Below, piece after piece: positions 47,701-59,404 of a stretch of 64,000 nt of DNA (positions are counted from its first letter, which is position 1; every line of letters begins with the position of its first letter). The notes under the pieces were generated by a model that saw nothing but the letters and a program-made list of their open reading frames with translations, was not told where the DNA came from and ran no database searches. This stretch comes from Asterella californica (Eukaryota > Streptophyta > Marchantiopsida > Marchantiales > Aytoniaceae): NCBI GenBank assembly GCA_036924285.1, contig JAYKYS010000007.1:6386001-6450000 (forward strand), read 5' to 3'. Made by a program: the position numbers and the translations under genes.

Positions 47701-48050
47701 GCTCACTGTCAGAATCTCACTGACACACTGAGCTCTAATTTGCATGTTCCAGTTCTGGATATCGAGATGACGCCCATTGCTTCAGCGTTTCGAGAACTGT
47801 GGCTTGAGTACTGCGAGGCCGTGCCAGCTGAATTAATCTTGAGAGAAGCCATTAACATTCAGGAGTACGTGAAGGGATTTATTTGGGAAGCAAAGAATCG
47901 GAAGGCAGGACACCAAATCAAAACGATCGAAGAGTATATCCTCATGCGCAGATGGGCCTCAGGTGTCTTGCAATACATTGTAAGTATCGTGGATCCATAC
48001 CCTAAACAACTTAAATTCATCAACAATATTGTCAGGTGGAAAGAGTAACA
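44706..48050 (+). repeat. Duplicated segment B (LINE-like remnant plus terpene synthase exons 1-2)
   Basis: Same-orientation counterpart of 34165-37583. Divergence begins just after ggtggaaagagta (about 48048), where B continues with terpene synthase intron 2 while A switches to copia DNA. B also has its own indels, for example the added cttacatgtaagagacg repeats at 45337-45410. Confidence 0.85.
45390..45620 (+). pseudogene. LINE-like zinc-finger remnant, copy B
   Basis: Equivalent of 34819-35090: CTACSHPLEDTSHVSIRC followed by RPPVWLLL, a zf-RVT-like finger. The upstream block at 44979-45182 matches copy A. Its reading frame is no longer continuous. Confidence 0.4.
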
Positions 48051-48822
48051 TGCATAAAACCGTAACTGGCTCTAGTATGGCGCTATGATCCCGTGAGGTT
48101 CGGAGTTAATGATATATGCAGAATACGACGCTCTTGGTTCTCTCCTTTCTTACGCTTCAAGCTTCATCGAGACATTAATGACTTTTCATTTGTAACCGAT
48201 TAATATCCCGAATTAATCTTCTTGTCCTGATGTGCAGGTCTGCTCAGATATATTGATAGCCAGGACCATGAATGTTCCTCACGTACCCAACGATTTGTTC
48301 TATGGCCCAGAAATGCAGAGCCTTTTGTTAGCAATCAACGACATGCTTGCATGGCACAATGACATTTACTCATTCCATAAGGTGAATATTAGTATTTCGT
48401 CTCGAGTTCTCAGCACTTAGGACACTCACAATGATACTCTGAAATCACTGTGCTTTGAACGGACTTCTAGTGATTCTCACGATTTGTTACTTCCCAGTGG
48501 GAACTTAATAACAAGGACAGCTTTTCTTCTTGAACTTGTGCAGGAAGTCATTCTTGCAGACGACACGCACAACTTGGTAAGATTGCTGTGCGAGGAACGG
48601 AACTGCTCTTCTTACACAGAAGGAGGAGAGATTGTTCTCCAGCTCGTGCAAGGCAGGATTGCTGACATGGAGCGTGCTTATGAACAACTCAAAGCGGTCG
48701 CTTCTCCTGAGTATTATCCTGCAATCGATCGTTACATGACTACATGCCGGAACTGTGTATCTGGGACACACGAGTGGCACTCAATCTCCCCACGATACAA
48801 CATCGCTGCAACTTCCATGTGA
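47118..48822 (+). CDS. Microbial-type terpene synthase (MTPSL), complete, four exons
   Basis: A class I terpene cyclase: Mg-dependent ionisation of a prenyl diphosphate and cyclisation, probably giving a mono- or sesquiterpene in the cytosol (no transit peptide seen). Exons 47118-47597, 47713-47979, 48238-48381 and 48544-48822 all join in phase 0 and give 389 residues, within the family range. The aspartate region is DTRLDE (87-92), a DDxxD variant whose second Asp is Thr. The NSE motif is NDIYSFHKE (290-298), created across the last junction. A conserved EEYILMRRWASGVL stretch lies in exon 2. The C-terminal pair is HEWHSISPRY (Arg381, Tyr382). The NSE junction fixes the exon 4 start at cttgtgcag|gaagtc. 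The product cannot be named from sequence alone. It shares its 5' half and 2.4 kb of upstream DNA with the truncated copy at 36675. Confidence 0.9.
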
Positions 48823-49573
48823 TGTTAAATTCCCGTGGAGCAAATCTTCTCAGTCGGAGTAAAGAAAGCCTAGTACGATATGCTAAAATGGATTGTCTAC
48901 CAGGGTCAGCACGTGGCAGCACAGGGTATTCCATTCGTTAACCAAATGTATTTGAGTGTTCTCTGCCTGTAACTGTACAACCGTGGTCTCAGTGGATATA
49001 GAGGTGATTTGTGATAGATGTGCATGTAGAAATCAGTCAGTCCTCCGGATCCGAAGCTTCAGTGTTCATTCATCAGTCTAGATGACTGATGGGTGCTGTA
49101 GCACCTCACACACTGAATCCACTGGCAATAGACTTAAATAACAGGGGGTTTCATCGGGGTCCGTAATACACACGGACTCTGCAGGAAGGTCCATCGCTTT
49201 CGGCCACGAACACCTCACGGAGCGGGAAAGCAAAATTGAATGAGTTGGTGAAATATTTAGACGGAATGTTTTTCTCCGTCTTGTAGCATTTTAAATCAAT
49301 GGTACTCCTCGCGGTCATGGACTAAACAGTCCAGTCCGTGGGCACTAAACCGTGAAATCCGTCACGAGTATAGACGAATGTAGACGCCCAATGGATGGAC
49401 GAATGCTTGCTTTGACATCTCTGATTACCAAATATTTTGACACAATATCGATCCTACAGGTTTTGAATTCAAACCAACGGACTGCGAACACTCAGACAAC
49501 TCAACAGGTATGTTAGAGGTTCAAATTAGTTTTTTAGACCAGAGATCACTTAAAGTTTGACTCTATACCTTAC
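48823..49573. other. Downstream of terpene synthase; nothing recognised
   Basis: Non-coding as far as I can see. It should contain the terpene synthase 3' UTR. Confidence 0.4.
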
Positions 49574-50671
49574 TCATTGGCAGTTACTATTACACAATAT
49601 CTTCGTTGACGAGGAAGCGCCAATGGAGACAACTTGAGCCATCAATTTTCTACAGATACCCAGATTCATCAACAGGGTCCTTAGGACCATAACCTGTGGT
49701 CGAGAACGAAGAATAAGAAACACAGCAGCTCCAGGACTAGCAGCGCTATCTCCAAAGTAAAGCTGCACGCTTTCTTCTCCAGTGGACCGTAAGCGGAGAT
49801 TGAAGGGAAGACTTCTTTCCTGCGAATGAACAGATAAAACCATTCTTAAACTGTTGCAGTCAGAATCGGGAGCACCTGCGGGTGGATGAAATTATCACCT
49901 CACTGCTCTATTGACCATGTTTTCAGTAGTGATCCAAGCCGAGCGACATGGCATCATAACCTGGACGATCTGATGATGTCCCAGTTCACAACTCTGGATG
50001 ATAAGAACTAAGACGAGAAAGCTTACCAGACACAGCGCCATAGAAGCTTGAATAGCAACTGGGACATCAGTGGGTGGATGAGGAACTGAACAAGGTGAAG
50101 CATATACTGGTAAGCAAATCCAAGGTCCAAATCCAGTAAATGGATGACGGGTTCAAAAGGTTACAGAGGGAATAACAAAGATTGACTCTTGATAATATAC
50201 CACTTTATGGCTAGCAGCGCGTCGCAAGAACTAACCACATATGATGCAGTGTAACAAACATCTTGTCAAACAGCAAATTTCTTTACAAACTTCTCTTCTC
50301 AAGGAAGAAAGATTCACGCTGCTGCAGGATAGGTTCTGCAGGTTGACGACATCAAGAAGAAGCAGAAAGGTGGTCAAAACCTCATTATGAAAGAGATCGA
50401 ACATGATAAAAGTACTAAGAGCCTCGATAAGTCTAAGCAGTACACGGAGGCCAAAGAGATCAGGAGTAATGAAAGCAAAGTCTGGCCCAGGCGGAGCACG
50501 AGCAGCGAGCAAACGAGAAGGTCTCTTCTCCTGTATGTTCAAGAAGTATGGGGGCAAAGAAAGGAGCGGCTCCGCCAAATTCTCCCTCATCGAGCTTCCT
50601 CTGCGCGAATGTAACAAGGGCAAGAAGAGCAGCAGCTCCGCCATCGTCAGTATCGATCTCCTCCAGGGCAC
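49574..50671 (-). CDS. Possible multi-exon minus-strand gene, family unknown
   Basis: Coding-like pieces with splice sites on the minus strand. 50671 to about 50295 is a hydrophobic frame (PDLFGLRVLLRLIEALSTFI, then HNEVLTTFLLLLDVV), one or two possible membrane segments. About 50025-50085 reads PHPPTDVPVAIQASMALCL, between an AG and GTAAGC. About 49694-49819 reads ERSLPFNLRLRSTGEE, a YFGDSAASPG stretch and VFLILRSRPQ, between CAG and GTTATG. An end reading SSCLHWRFLVNED is near 49600 but has an in-frame stop before it. I do not recognise the protein. The first piece is GC-rich and open in several frames, so its frame is uncertain. Confidence 0.3.
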
Positions 50672-50735
50672 GAGCCCTACTAGGAAGGAGACGCAATCTA
50701 GGTTCGCGTGTGCACGGTTAGTTCCAACAAGATAG

Positions 50736-53340
50736 CCTTAGCTAAGCAGGACGCGGGTGATCCTTCCAACCAGGGGCTTAATTACATGGGACCCCTGTGT
50801 GGAGGTTCAGGATTTTCTCTGATTCTGAAATAAAGTTTACCGCGAGCGTACCGCCGCTCCTTCCTTAAAAATTAAAAACAAAAAAACGTTTACGTGGAGT
50901 CCACGCGTGCGAAATTCCTTCTGCTTTTTGGGTGCAGAACAAATTTCAAGGAAACCCTTCAGGTGAAGGGGAGAGAAAGATGAGTTAGCAATCCACTTAG
51001 GGCGTAAACAGCAACTCGCACTCGTCAGTACACCCGTGATTGATGCAGTGAGATGCGAGATTCAGATGAGATGAGAAGGAGCATTAGCATCGACGACTCG
51101 TACCGCAGGGCTTGACCTTTTCAGGAAGAGCTGCAGACGACAGTGTCACCTTAGTTCAGCGGTTTCATACCGCCTTGCACCCTTAGTACCCCTCCTCCAA
51201 GTCTTGCCATGTTATCGGCAGTAGTCGCTTCAGCCTTCGTCTCCATAAGTAGTCTTGGTACGAATACTCAAGGCCGACCAACATCAGGTTCCATGACGAT
51301 ACAAGAGGGAATTCATCGAAACTTACTTCAGAAAACCTGTAACAGAAAGAGAAGGTAATACATTTAATCAACTCTCATTTAGTTAAGAAAGTGCTTCCTG
51401 AAAAGTCTTCACCCAGAAACGCCAGGCTAGCTATCTACAACAATAATTCCCGTCGATCCCGTTTTCACCTTTCAGTTGTGTGATGTACGGCCACCGTTGC
51501 GAGTGATGAGGATGAACTAAAAAGTCACTGCTAACTTGCAGTGCCACCTCGCGTAAGTAGGATCTGATGAATCCTCATCCTGGTTGTGTATCACAGCCAA
51601 CTCAAGAGCTTCAGGACTCCTTCAAGTTGAAGGACTATCTCATCGTGACTAGGGTGTTCGTAGAGCATCCCAAAAGGACAAAGTCAAAGAATGATAAGCA
51701 TTTGAAGGTTAGTATCATGTGGTACTGGAACCTGGAATGTTTATTCGTTGTCCATTCGAAAGTCGTTTCCTTGGGAGTTGTTCGAGATGTAGACGAGTCG
51801 GTGACCTCCTGGAACATCTTGTTGATGGCAGTGCGCTGCACGTCTTGAATGTTGCTCCGTCATGTGGTTTACAAGATGATCTTGGATTCGATTTTTGTCC
51901 AGGAGCAAAAGGGAGCTCCTGTGGAGGAAGGTGAATTCATATTACGCAGATGAAAAAAAAGAGAAGAACTAATCCTTCTCCGAGTCCGAGGTTCGATAAG
52001 GGTGCAACTTGTCGGACTCCGCTCTTCATTGAAATTATCGTCACTAAGAGAAGATTGAAAGGAGAACTGTCTCATTCCTAACCCTAAACTGCAACCTCTT
52101 TCTATCTTCTCTTTTTTTAAGTTCGAAATATAAATTTTGATGTGAATTATATTAGAAGTGAAATAATATTCTATATCTATAATAAATAATTTAAAAATAA
52201 AATAAATCATAGTTTAACTTTAGAAGTCGATTCGAGTTACTTAGACCTGAAAGGCTAACTTAAGAACGTTTAAATTAACTCATCCTTAAGTTCTAACTAA
52301 TACTTCTATCATTGTAGCTTGGTCATATATTCCAAATTAACTTCTAAAGTTTATTTCTCATTTCAACTAAAGTTCGAGTTCAAGTTCAACTGAAGTCCAA
52401 CTCGGACTAAAGTTCAAGTTATAAGTGGTATAATATTTAAAATATATCTAGTTAATGTAAACGATCCAATCTATGTTTTGAATTTATTCTTTATTCTAAC
52501 ATGTAATGAAGTTTTAGGCTTATAATTTGAGATAAAAGATCATAAACTAAAAGATATAACTTGTAAGGTATAAAACTAATTTTCTTTATTACCTAACCCT
52601 TTTGTCAGAAAAAGGTATGTAAAAGAATGCGTATAGTTACAGGTATATACTATAAACTAAATACTAAAATATAACTAACATATAAATAAAAACTAAAACT
52701 GTAACTAAATTTCCTAAACTAATGTCCATCTATCTATCCCAACTGATGTTTACAAAAGATACTCAAAGTCCACAAGTTGAAGCGATGCGGTCGAAGCTTT
52801 ACAAAGTAGAAAAATCGATCCATCCGATATTATTCTGAAGTTCCACATTCCATGGCACATGTACACAAGAAATGCATGAAGGTACACCAATGCACATCAG
52901 CACTATTGGATATTTCCGGCTCAAACTACAACAACGTGTACGAAATAGTGTACATCATATAGATCTAGAGCATGAAAACTGAATTCCATTTCCAAGGTGT
53001 TTTGCTTGGCATAAACTTGTAACTGAAAAGCCTTATAGTATATCCCTGTAACTATACGACATTCTTCTACATACCTCTTTCGGACAAAAGAGTTAAGTAA
53101 TAAAGATAATGAGTTTTATACCTTACATGTTATATCTTTTAGTTGATGACCACCGTCTTTTAGTTGATACCACGTAACCCTAGAGACTCCATTGAGACCC
53201 AGTATAGTCTTCAAAGATGAACAACTAGGATTTAAGCGTACCATCCCGATATGCTATGCAGGTCATTGCATCCGAGATTGTGATCGGAGATTTCCTCTAA
53301 GCTTGAACAGCAAGATGAACATCACCGGTACCCACTGCAG
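50736..53340. other. Mostly non-coding, AT-rich from about 52090
   Basis: No firm gene. 51580-51930 has fragments faintly reminiscent of a decayed pentatricopeptide (PPR) gene (GLEPGMFIRC-type and SWNILL-type pieces), not enough to call. 52090-53150 is AT-rich with many stops. Confidence 0.3.
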
Positions 53341-54009
53341 CTGGAAGTTTCACGAGAACCTCTCTTCAGGAAGCCGTGGCATTATTCGACAATGTATGCA
53401 ACTGTGAGCAGCATGATTCTGTCGATGTTTATCTTACAGTCTCTAATCTCAATGGAGTCTCTCACTTTGTGATTGATGAATGTTTCATCAATCCCCGTAA
53501 GAGCGGAGGAGATGAATGTTTCATCTTTTCATGCGCTTGCTGGAAGAGATGAGGCAAGAGTATTCTTGAGACAATACGGGAGTGCTTTGGAGGACATCGA
53601 AAGAGCTTTGGAATGGACGTCGCAAACAAAGACAAATGAGTGGACCAGGTGATTCTAAATCTTTTTGAGGCCCCTATTAGTGAAAAAACTTAAAGATCAA
53701 CCTTAAAGTTTAGTGATTGTCATGTAATTATCTGCACAGTGTTCTACATTTAGAGTATAGTCTAATTTCGAGAATATCAACTTAGATCAGTTGATCGTAT
53801 TTAAACTTGAGAGTTGATCATAACAGGTGAACACAACATATATATTCATTCTATTTGCAAGAGAGAGGGATCTTGAAGTTGCTCATGTATACATGTCCGG
53901 GATGTACGCACAACTGACGGAATCACTAAGTTCCTCTTCTGTTCTTTGGAGCCTGATCTTCACTAACTACCTCCTCGTGATTGTCACGCTGTTGACAAGT
54001 TTCACTTAG
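53341..54009 (+). CDS. Unassigned partial gene next to G3, at least two or three exons
   Basis: The exon after cactgcag (53341) reads TSLQEAVALFDNVCNCEQHD and then NLNGVSHFVIDECF up to about 53496. A second piece, 53513 to about 53652, reads MNVSSFHALAGRDEARVFLR and ALEDIERALEWTSQTKTNEW, ending ACCAG|GT. A third, from about 53860 (acceptor tatttgcaag) to the stop at 54009, reads ERDLEVAHVYMSGMYAQLTE and ends in a hydrophobic segment. Pieces two and three join in phase. Pieces one and two are offset by one base around a repeated gatgaatgtttcatc, so either an intron is misread or the gene is damaged. The helical ALEDIERALEW part resembles TPR-like repeats; no family is assigned. Confidence 0.4.
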
Positions 54010-54106
54010 GAAATTATCGTCAGCTACTTTGTTCCGACTTTGTTTTGCTAAAACTGATCATTTTGACGACACTCATCCAATTGCAACTATGATTTGTATA
54101 GACCGT

Positions 54107-56126
54107 TATCGTGTCGGATATTGCGTGAAGGATGTCCAAGAAAACACGAGGTTCCTGGCTGTGGAGATGCTGTGTGCTGAAACAGACAAGACAGAGAAAA
54201 ACAACCACGAAAATGAATGCTGCGATATATACCAACTCCAAATGTATGAACACTGCCGGTTCTTTCTCCTAAGAGCACAGAATTGAGAACCAGACTAGAG
54301 CGGTCTGTAACCTGTTTCAAAAGTCCTTAAAAACAACCCTTGAATCACAACCCTGACCCAAAACCATCGAAGCGTAGCTCAAAGCAAGAGAAACTTCTCT
54401 TTGCTAACAAACAGAGCCACAGCATTATCACGCGATCTAAACCCAAGTCCAAACCACATCTATGTATAAGCTCTTAGCTAACGCTAGCTACCACAAGCTG
54501 TATACAGCCAACCAGAACTCTAACAAACTCAAAAGAGTAAAACCCGTAGCGAAGAAACCGAAAAAGACCTATCTGAGAACTTCCTCCTTTCGCCGAACGG
54601 ACTACAGATGTCGATAAGGTCTCCTCCGCTGACTCCGTTAACCCAAGAAACCTTCAGATCCGACTCCCAACAGCCGAGATATTGCTGATTTTCGATCGCA
54701 GGTGATCGAACTTTCAAAAACTCCTCCTTGCGGCTTAAAACCGCACACACCGCACAAACGGGTCGTCTAAACTGATATCCGTCTTCCCTGACAGGTAGAT
54801 CTAGCTACCATGAACCCAACGAGACTCCAAACAAGCCGTTTGGAGTTCCCTTTGCAAAACCACGCAAGAAATTTGAGCGCAGGTTGCAAAAAACTGACGT
54901 AAATGGACTCCATGCGGCTCAAACTCGCTCACCTCACCCAAACCAACAATCCAATCCACGTGTTGTCTTCTCCTATGCGTAGATGAAGACTCCCTGGTCG
55001 CCTAGGCACCAAGAACGAAGAGCTTGGCACACCGATCGCGAAGAACAACCCAATCACAGGTCGCAAGCGAACGAAAATCTGACGTAAACGCTTCCATGCG
55101 AGCCAATTTCACTAAGAACTCTTGAACCGCCCGATGAAACTTCGTATTGTCTTCAATTTCCTGTAGAACTCGGTGTTCTGATCCCAATGGATCCAAGGAC
55201 AGCAAGTTTGGACTCCGAAACGGCCAAAACGGTCCAACTCTCCTTCACAAGTAACTGAAATCTCCAAATCTCCTTCATGCGTCTCAATTTCTCCCAGAAC
55301 ACAACCCCCGATCCATCTCTTCCCAAACCGTCGTAACCTATGCGTAGCCTGCACAGATCTGAACCTAATGACACCTTGCGTGCGTGTATTGGACTTCCCA
55401 ATTCTCCAAAACGTCCACCGACAAGTTGCAGGAACAAGCAAACCCCTTAAGCACCCCCCTTGCGTCAGTCTCTGTTCGTACAAAGTTCTCTCAATAATAT
55501 GAAGCAGGCCCCTTGCGTCTTTGATATAACGCTTGAAGCCTCAAATACCCAGTCAGCAAGTAATCTAGGGCCTAGCTTGATTTTTCCTTCTTCCGAGTCG
55601 CATAACTCCTTCACTAGACGTCCAAATGAAGTAAACAAGATGTCCATGAAAAACTGACAACAAGCTCTACCCATCTATGTGATGAAAATGAAGATCCAAA
55701 ATTGTGCTAAAAGTCCGTAAGTTGAGGCCTAGCTTGTTTTCTCCATCTTTCGAGTCTTGTAACTTCTCCACTAGGCGTCCAAACGAAGTAGACAAAGTGC
55801 CCATGGAAAGCTGACAAGGAGCTCTATCCATTGATGCGATAAAAGTGAAGATCCGAAGTTGCGCCAAAAGCTCGTAAGCTAGGGCCTAGCTTGTTTTCTC
55901 CATCTTTCGAGTCTTGTAACTTCTCCACTAGGCGTCCAAACGAAGTAAACAAGATGCCCATGGAAAGTTGACTACGAGCTCTACTCATCTATGTGATGAA
56001 AATGAAGATCCAAAATGATGCCAAAAGCCCGTAAGCTAAGACCTAGCTTGTCTTTCTCATGAGTGTCTTTGGAGCGACAAGCATCGAAGTCTGAATTTCA
56101 GATAGGAGCCGGTCCACGACACGACA
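54107..56126 (-). repeat. Downstream LTR of G3 (2020 bases)
   Basis: Starts TATCGTGTC and ends GACACGACA. Tandem ~157-base units occupy about 55560-56050. It aligns with the G1 LTR at 3130-5155 along its length. Confidence 0.9.
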
Positions 56127-56140
56127 TCCACCCCCTCTGA
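56127..56140 (-). other. Polypurine tract of G3
   Basis: On the minus strand agagggggtgga lies immediately before the LTR start, as expected for the plus-strand DNA primer of an LTR element. The same tract is next to the G1 LTR at 657-670. Confidence 0.8.
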
Positions 56141-56200
56141 ACCTATGCATCCTCCGGTATGCACCAGAGATACCAACCAAGGAGTGGACCGACAAGCACC
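56140..56200. repeat. Pol-flanking direct repeat, downstream copy
   Basis: gcatcctccggtatgcacc followed by agagataccaaccaaggagt, the same motif as at 59365-59425 and, once, at 675-725 in G1. Confidence 0.85.
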
Positions 56201-56213
56201 TCATCTTATCGTC

Positions 56214-59200
56214 CTACTTCCCATCGTAGCCAACCTCACCTTCAAGGTCTTCTGCATAATCCTCATCCTCAAACTGAAACTCCGTCAAGATATCCGCTAG
56301 ATCGACCTCCTCATCTCTCTTTCTGAAAATCTTGACACGTTTATCTGCCACTGGTGCCTTCAAGCTCGTTCCATCCAACTCTTGCAGGGCGTAAGTTGCG
56401 TTGTCATGAACCTTCTTCACCACATACGGACCAAACCATCTTCTGGAAAACTTCCGGAGTGCACTATGCTGGTTGTCTAGACTGTTGTCATAGACTAACA
56501 CCCAATCACCTTCCTCGATTTCTTTAGGTCTCAAACGATATCGCTGATCAAATCTGACCTTGTTCTTCAACCGTGCTTCTCGCAGCTTATCCAAAGTAGC
56601 TTGGATATCCTCAGGTCTTCTCTCTAACTGCCTAATTCGAATAGCAAGAAGCTCTTCCCTAGTCAGATTGTCGTTCTAAGGTAACACACTCCATGTTAGA
56701 ACGTGTTCTTCAATCGGCATGATAGGTTTCTGACCTGTGATGAGTTCCACCGGCATGTAACATGTCACTGAGCTATACGTCGTTCGATCTGCCCATAACG
56801 CAAATGGTAAGAGTCGAGGTCACTCGCGCACCCTTCCGTTGCAGACCTTCACCAAAGCCTTCACAATGGGTGGATGACCATATTCACTCTTGGCATTCCC
56901 TTCGGGGTTGTAAGAAGTTGTCAGCGACAACCTCACCCCACACCTTGCAAAGAATTCACGAGCCTCATGTGCATCTAACTCTCCCCGATCTGCAGTGATC
57001 TTTCCCACACATCCATATCGACAAACAACCTCTTCCAAGAGAAATCTACATACCCCTTCAGTTGTCTTTGTCCGAAGCGCCCTACCCTCGACTTGATTTG
57101 AAAGATCTTCTCTAGCAAGTACCAAGTATCTCATCTGCCACAATCCAACCGGCATAATCATCAAGTCTACCACCCACTTGAAGTGGATTGTCAACGGGTA
57201 AGTCCGATGTAATCTGTCACGATGTCGGATGTTCGAATACATCTGACATGTCAAACAAGACTCCACAAAAGATACAACATCCATGTACATGTTTTTCCAC
57301 CAATATCCCTCTTTCATCTTGGTAAAAGTGGCCCAGATCCCTCGATGTCCAGCCCAAAGACTCTCATGGAACGCCTTGAGCAACTTCTGCTGATCTTCTT
57401 TGTGCAAATCACTCATAGCGGTACCCCACCTTTTTGCTTCGATCGCTTCCAAAGAAACCCATCTTGCAACATGAAGTTGTAGGTCTTCTTTCGAATTCTC
57501 CGAAACCTCTCATCCGTCCAAGCTGTCTGCTTAACCATCGTACTAAGGTACCTTCCGATGTCAAGCAAATCACCATCATACAATCCTTCAACAAACAACT
57601 CATCTTCCCTTCCTGTATGTGCAATTGAATAGAACTTTGCACCTACGTCGTCAATATCTTCAACCATCTCATCTTCCCTATCATACCGAGCTCGAGATAA
57701 CATATCTGCCATCGGATTATCCTTTCCTACAATATGTCTAAACTCCGGGTTCAACGACTTGATATATGCGATCCATCGTAGCATCGCAATATCAAGAGTT
57801 GAACAATTCATGATCATCCCTAACAACGACAAGCAATCAGTTTCAACCACCACTATTGCTCCAATCAAATACTCTTTCTCAGTTTTCATAGCTGAAACAA
57901 TACCTCACAGTTCTCTCTTCACTTGCGGGTAAGCACGTTGTCGAGCACTTAACACCTTTGCTCCGAACCTAACCGCAAACATGTCTTCATCCTCATCATC
58001 CTGTCCTACTGCCCATCCAATTGCAACTGGACTTGTATCCACAGTAAGAACCATCGGCCTAGCACCCTTGTAATCAATCCTTCCCAAAACTGGAGGAGAT
58101 GATAGTAAAGACTTCAGCTTCCTTACCGCATCAGTATGCTCTTCCTCCCATCTGAACTTATGACCCTTACGCAACAATCCATACAACAGATCCACCACAT
58201 GTGCATAATGAGAAATCCAAATGTGGTAGAATACACAAGCACCCAAAAATCTTCTTACTTCTGTCAGCGAGTTGCAAACTTCCTTCATTTTCCCAATCGC
58301 ATCCACCTTGTTCGGATGTGACTTCCGACCAAACGATCCACACAAATGACCAACGATCAAAACCTCTCGAACCCCAAACGTAGACTTCGCACCTGACAGC
58401 GTAAGATGAACTTCCTCAAGTCGAGATAAGATCTTCTCACAATCTGCTATGTGATCGATAACGTATCGCCGACATCTCCTCTGATCTAATGCTTCATCCT
58501 TCTCATCTTCCACACATCTCTTAATGGGGATGTCATCCAAGAACGGCATCGTCTTTTCAGGGATGAAGTCTCTGAGAACTCGATTCATCCCGTTCATCAT
58601 GTGTGCTACAGAGTTGGTAGCTCCATGTGGTAAAATACACATCCTAACCAACCCCTAAGGTGTCCTCATTGTCGTGAAGCTTTTGCTCTCCTCCGCTAGT
58701 TGAAACTGATCATACCATGAATAAAGATCTCTCATTGAGTAAATTGCTCTTCCTACAAATGCTTCAGCAAACTCATCCACAATCGATCCCACTCCAGCAT
58801 TTCTGATTGTCACTACGTTCACCGGTTGCATGTCTTGGATGAACTGCAGCGACCCATTCTTCTTAGGCATTGTAAACCATCTGCTCGAATACGGTGTAAA
58901 CGACGGCTCCAAGATCTTCATCCGCATTTTCTCCTTCAACAACTCCACTAGTTTAGGCAAGTGAGCCCGCGGTACCGGAATTGATCTCAGGTTCCATGAC
59001 ACATGCGGTACCATGAAGATAACCATCGGGATAACAACATACGGGTCTACACACCCAATCTCATGTGGCTCAAAGGCAAATGCTTTCTCATGTCGTGAAA
59101 GCATCTCCTTGAAGCACATCTTCTCTTCTGGTAGAAGAGACCCATCAGATCCAATCTTCAACTCTTCAAGGGTCTTTTCTGTGAACTTGTGTCCTATCAT

Positions 59201-59404
59201 TGCAGGATCTCTCAAACTCTTTTCCCTTGAAGCTCGATCCATCTGTTGGTTAGTGTCTTCCGACAAAGGACCAGCAACTGGCTTTATCTTCTTATCGACG
59301 GTCTTGTACTTCGTCTCAACTCGAACCTCAGGTGCACAGAATGATTCGATCACAGAATAGACTTGTGAACCTGTGCATCCTCCGGTATGCACCGGAGATA
59401 CCAA
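56214..59404 (-). pseudogene. pol of G3 (RT, RNase H, integrase) with four stops at Trp positions
   Basis: RT contains IPVPRAHLPKLVELL, MPKKNGSLQFIQDMQPVN, a MRDLYSWYDQFQLAEE block and FLDDIPIK, the catalytic DD. RNase H includes LTVDTSPVAIGWAVGQ and HIVGKDNPMADMLSRA. Integrase has an HHCC-like zinc region (HESLWAGHRG ... CLTC), all three acidic residues (VDLMIMP, TADRGELD, NAKSEYGH) and a C-terminal GPY/F motif (RRWFGPYVV). In-frame stops lie at 58655-58657, 57905-57907, 56820-56822 and 56676-56678. At each the family consensus, as I know it, is Trp or fits Trp. Otherwise the frame is long and the active sites are preserved. Not translatable as it stands. Confidence 0.88.

Noticed and set aside
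48484..48543. Extension of terpene synthase exon 4 upstream into an open frame
   Set aside because: The acceptor at 48541-48543 restores the NDIYSFHKE motif exactly; the upstream part is a polypyrimidine tract.
51580..51930. Decayed pentatricopeptide repeat gene
   Set aside because: Only scattered weak resemblance in shifting frames; no full 35-residue repeat can be read.
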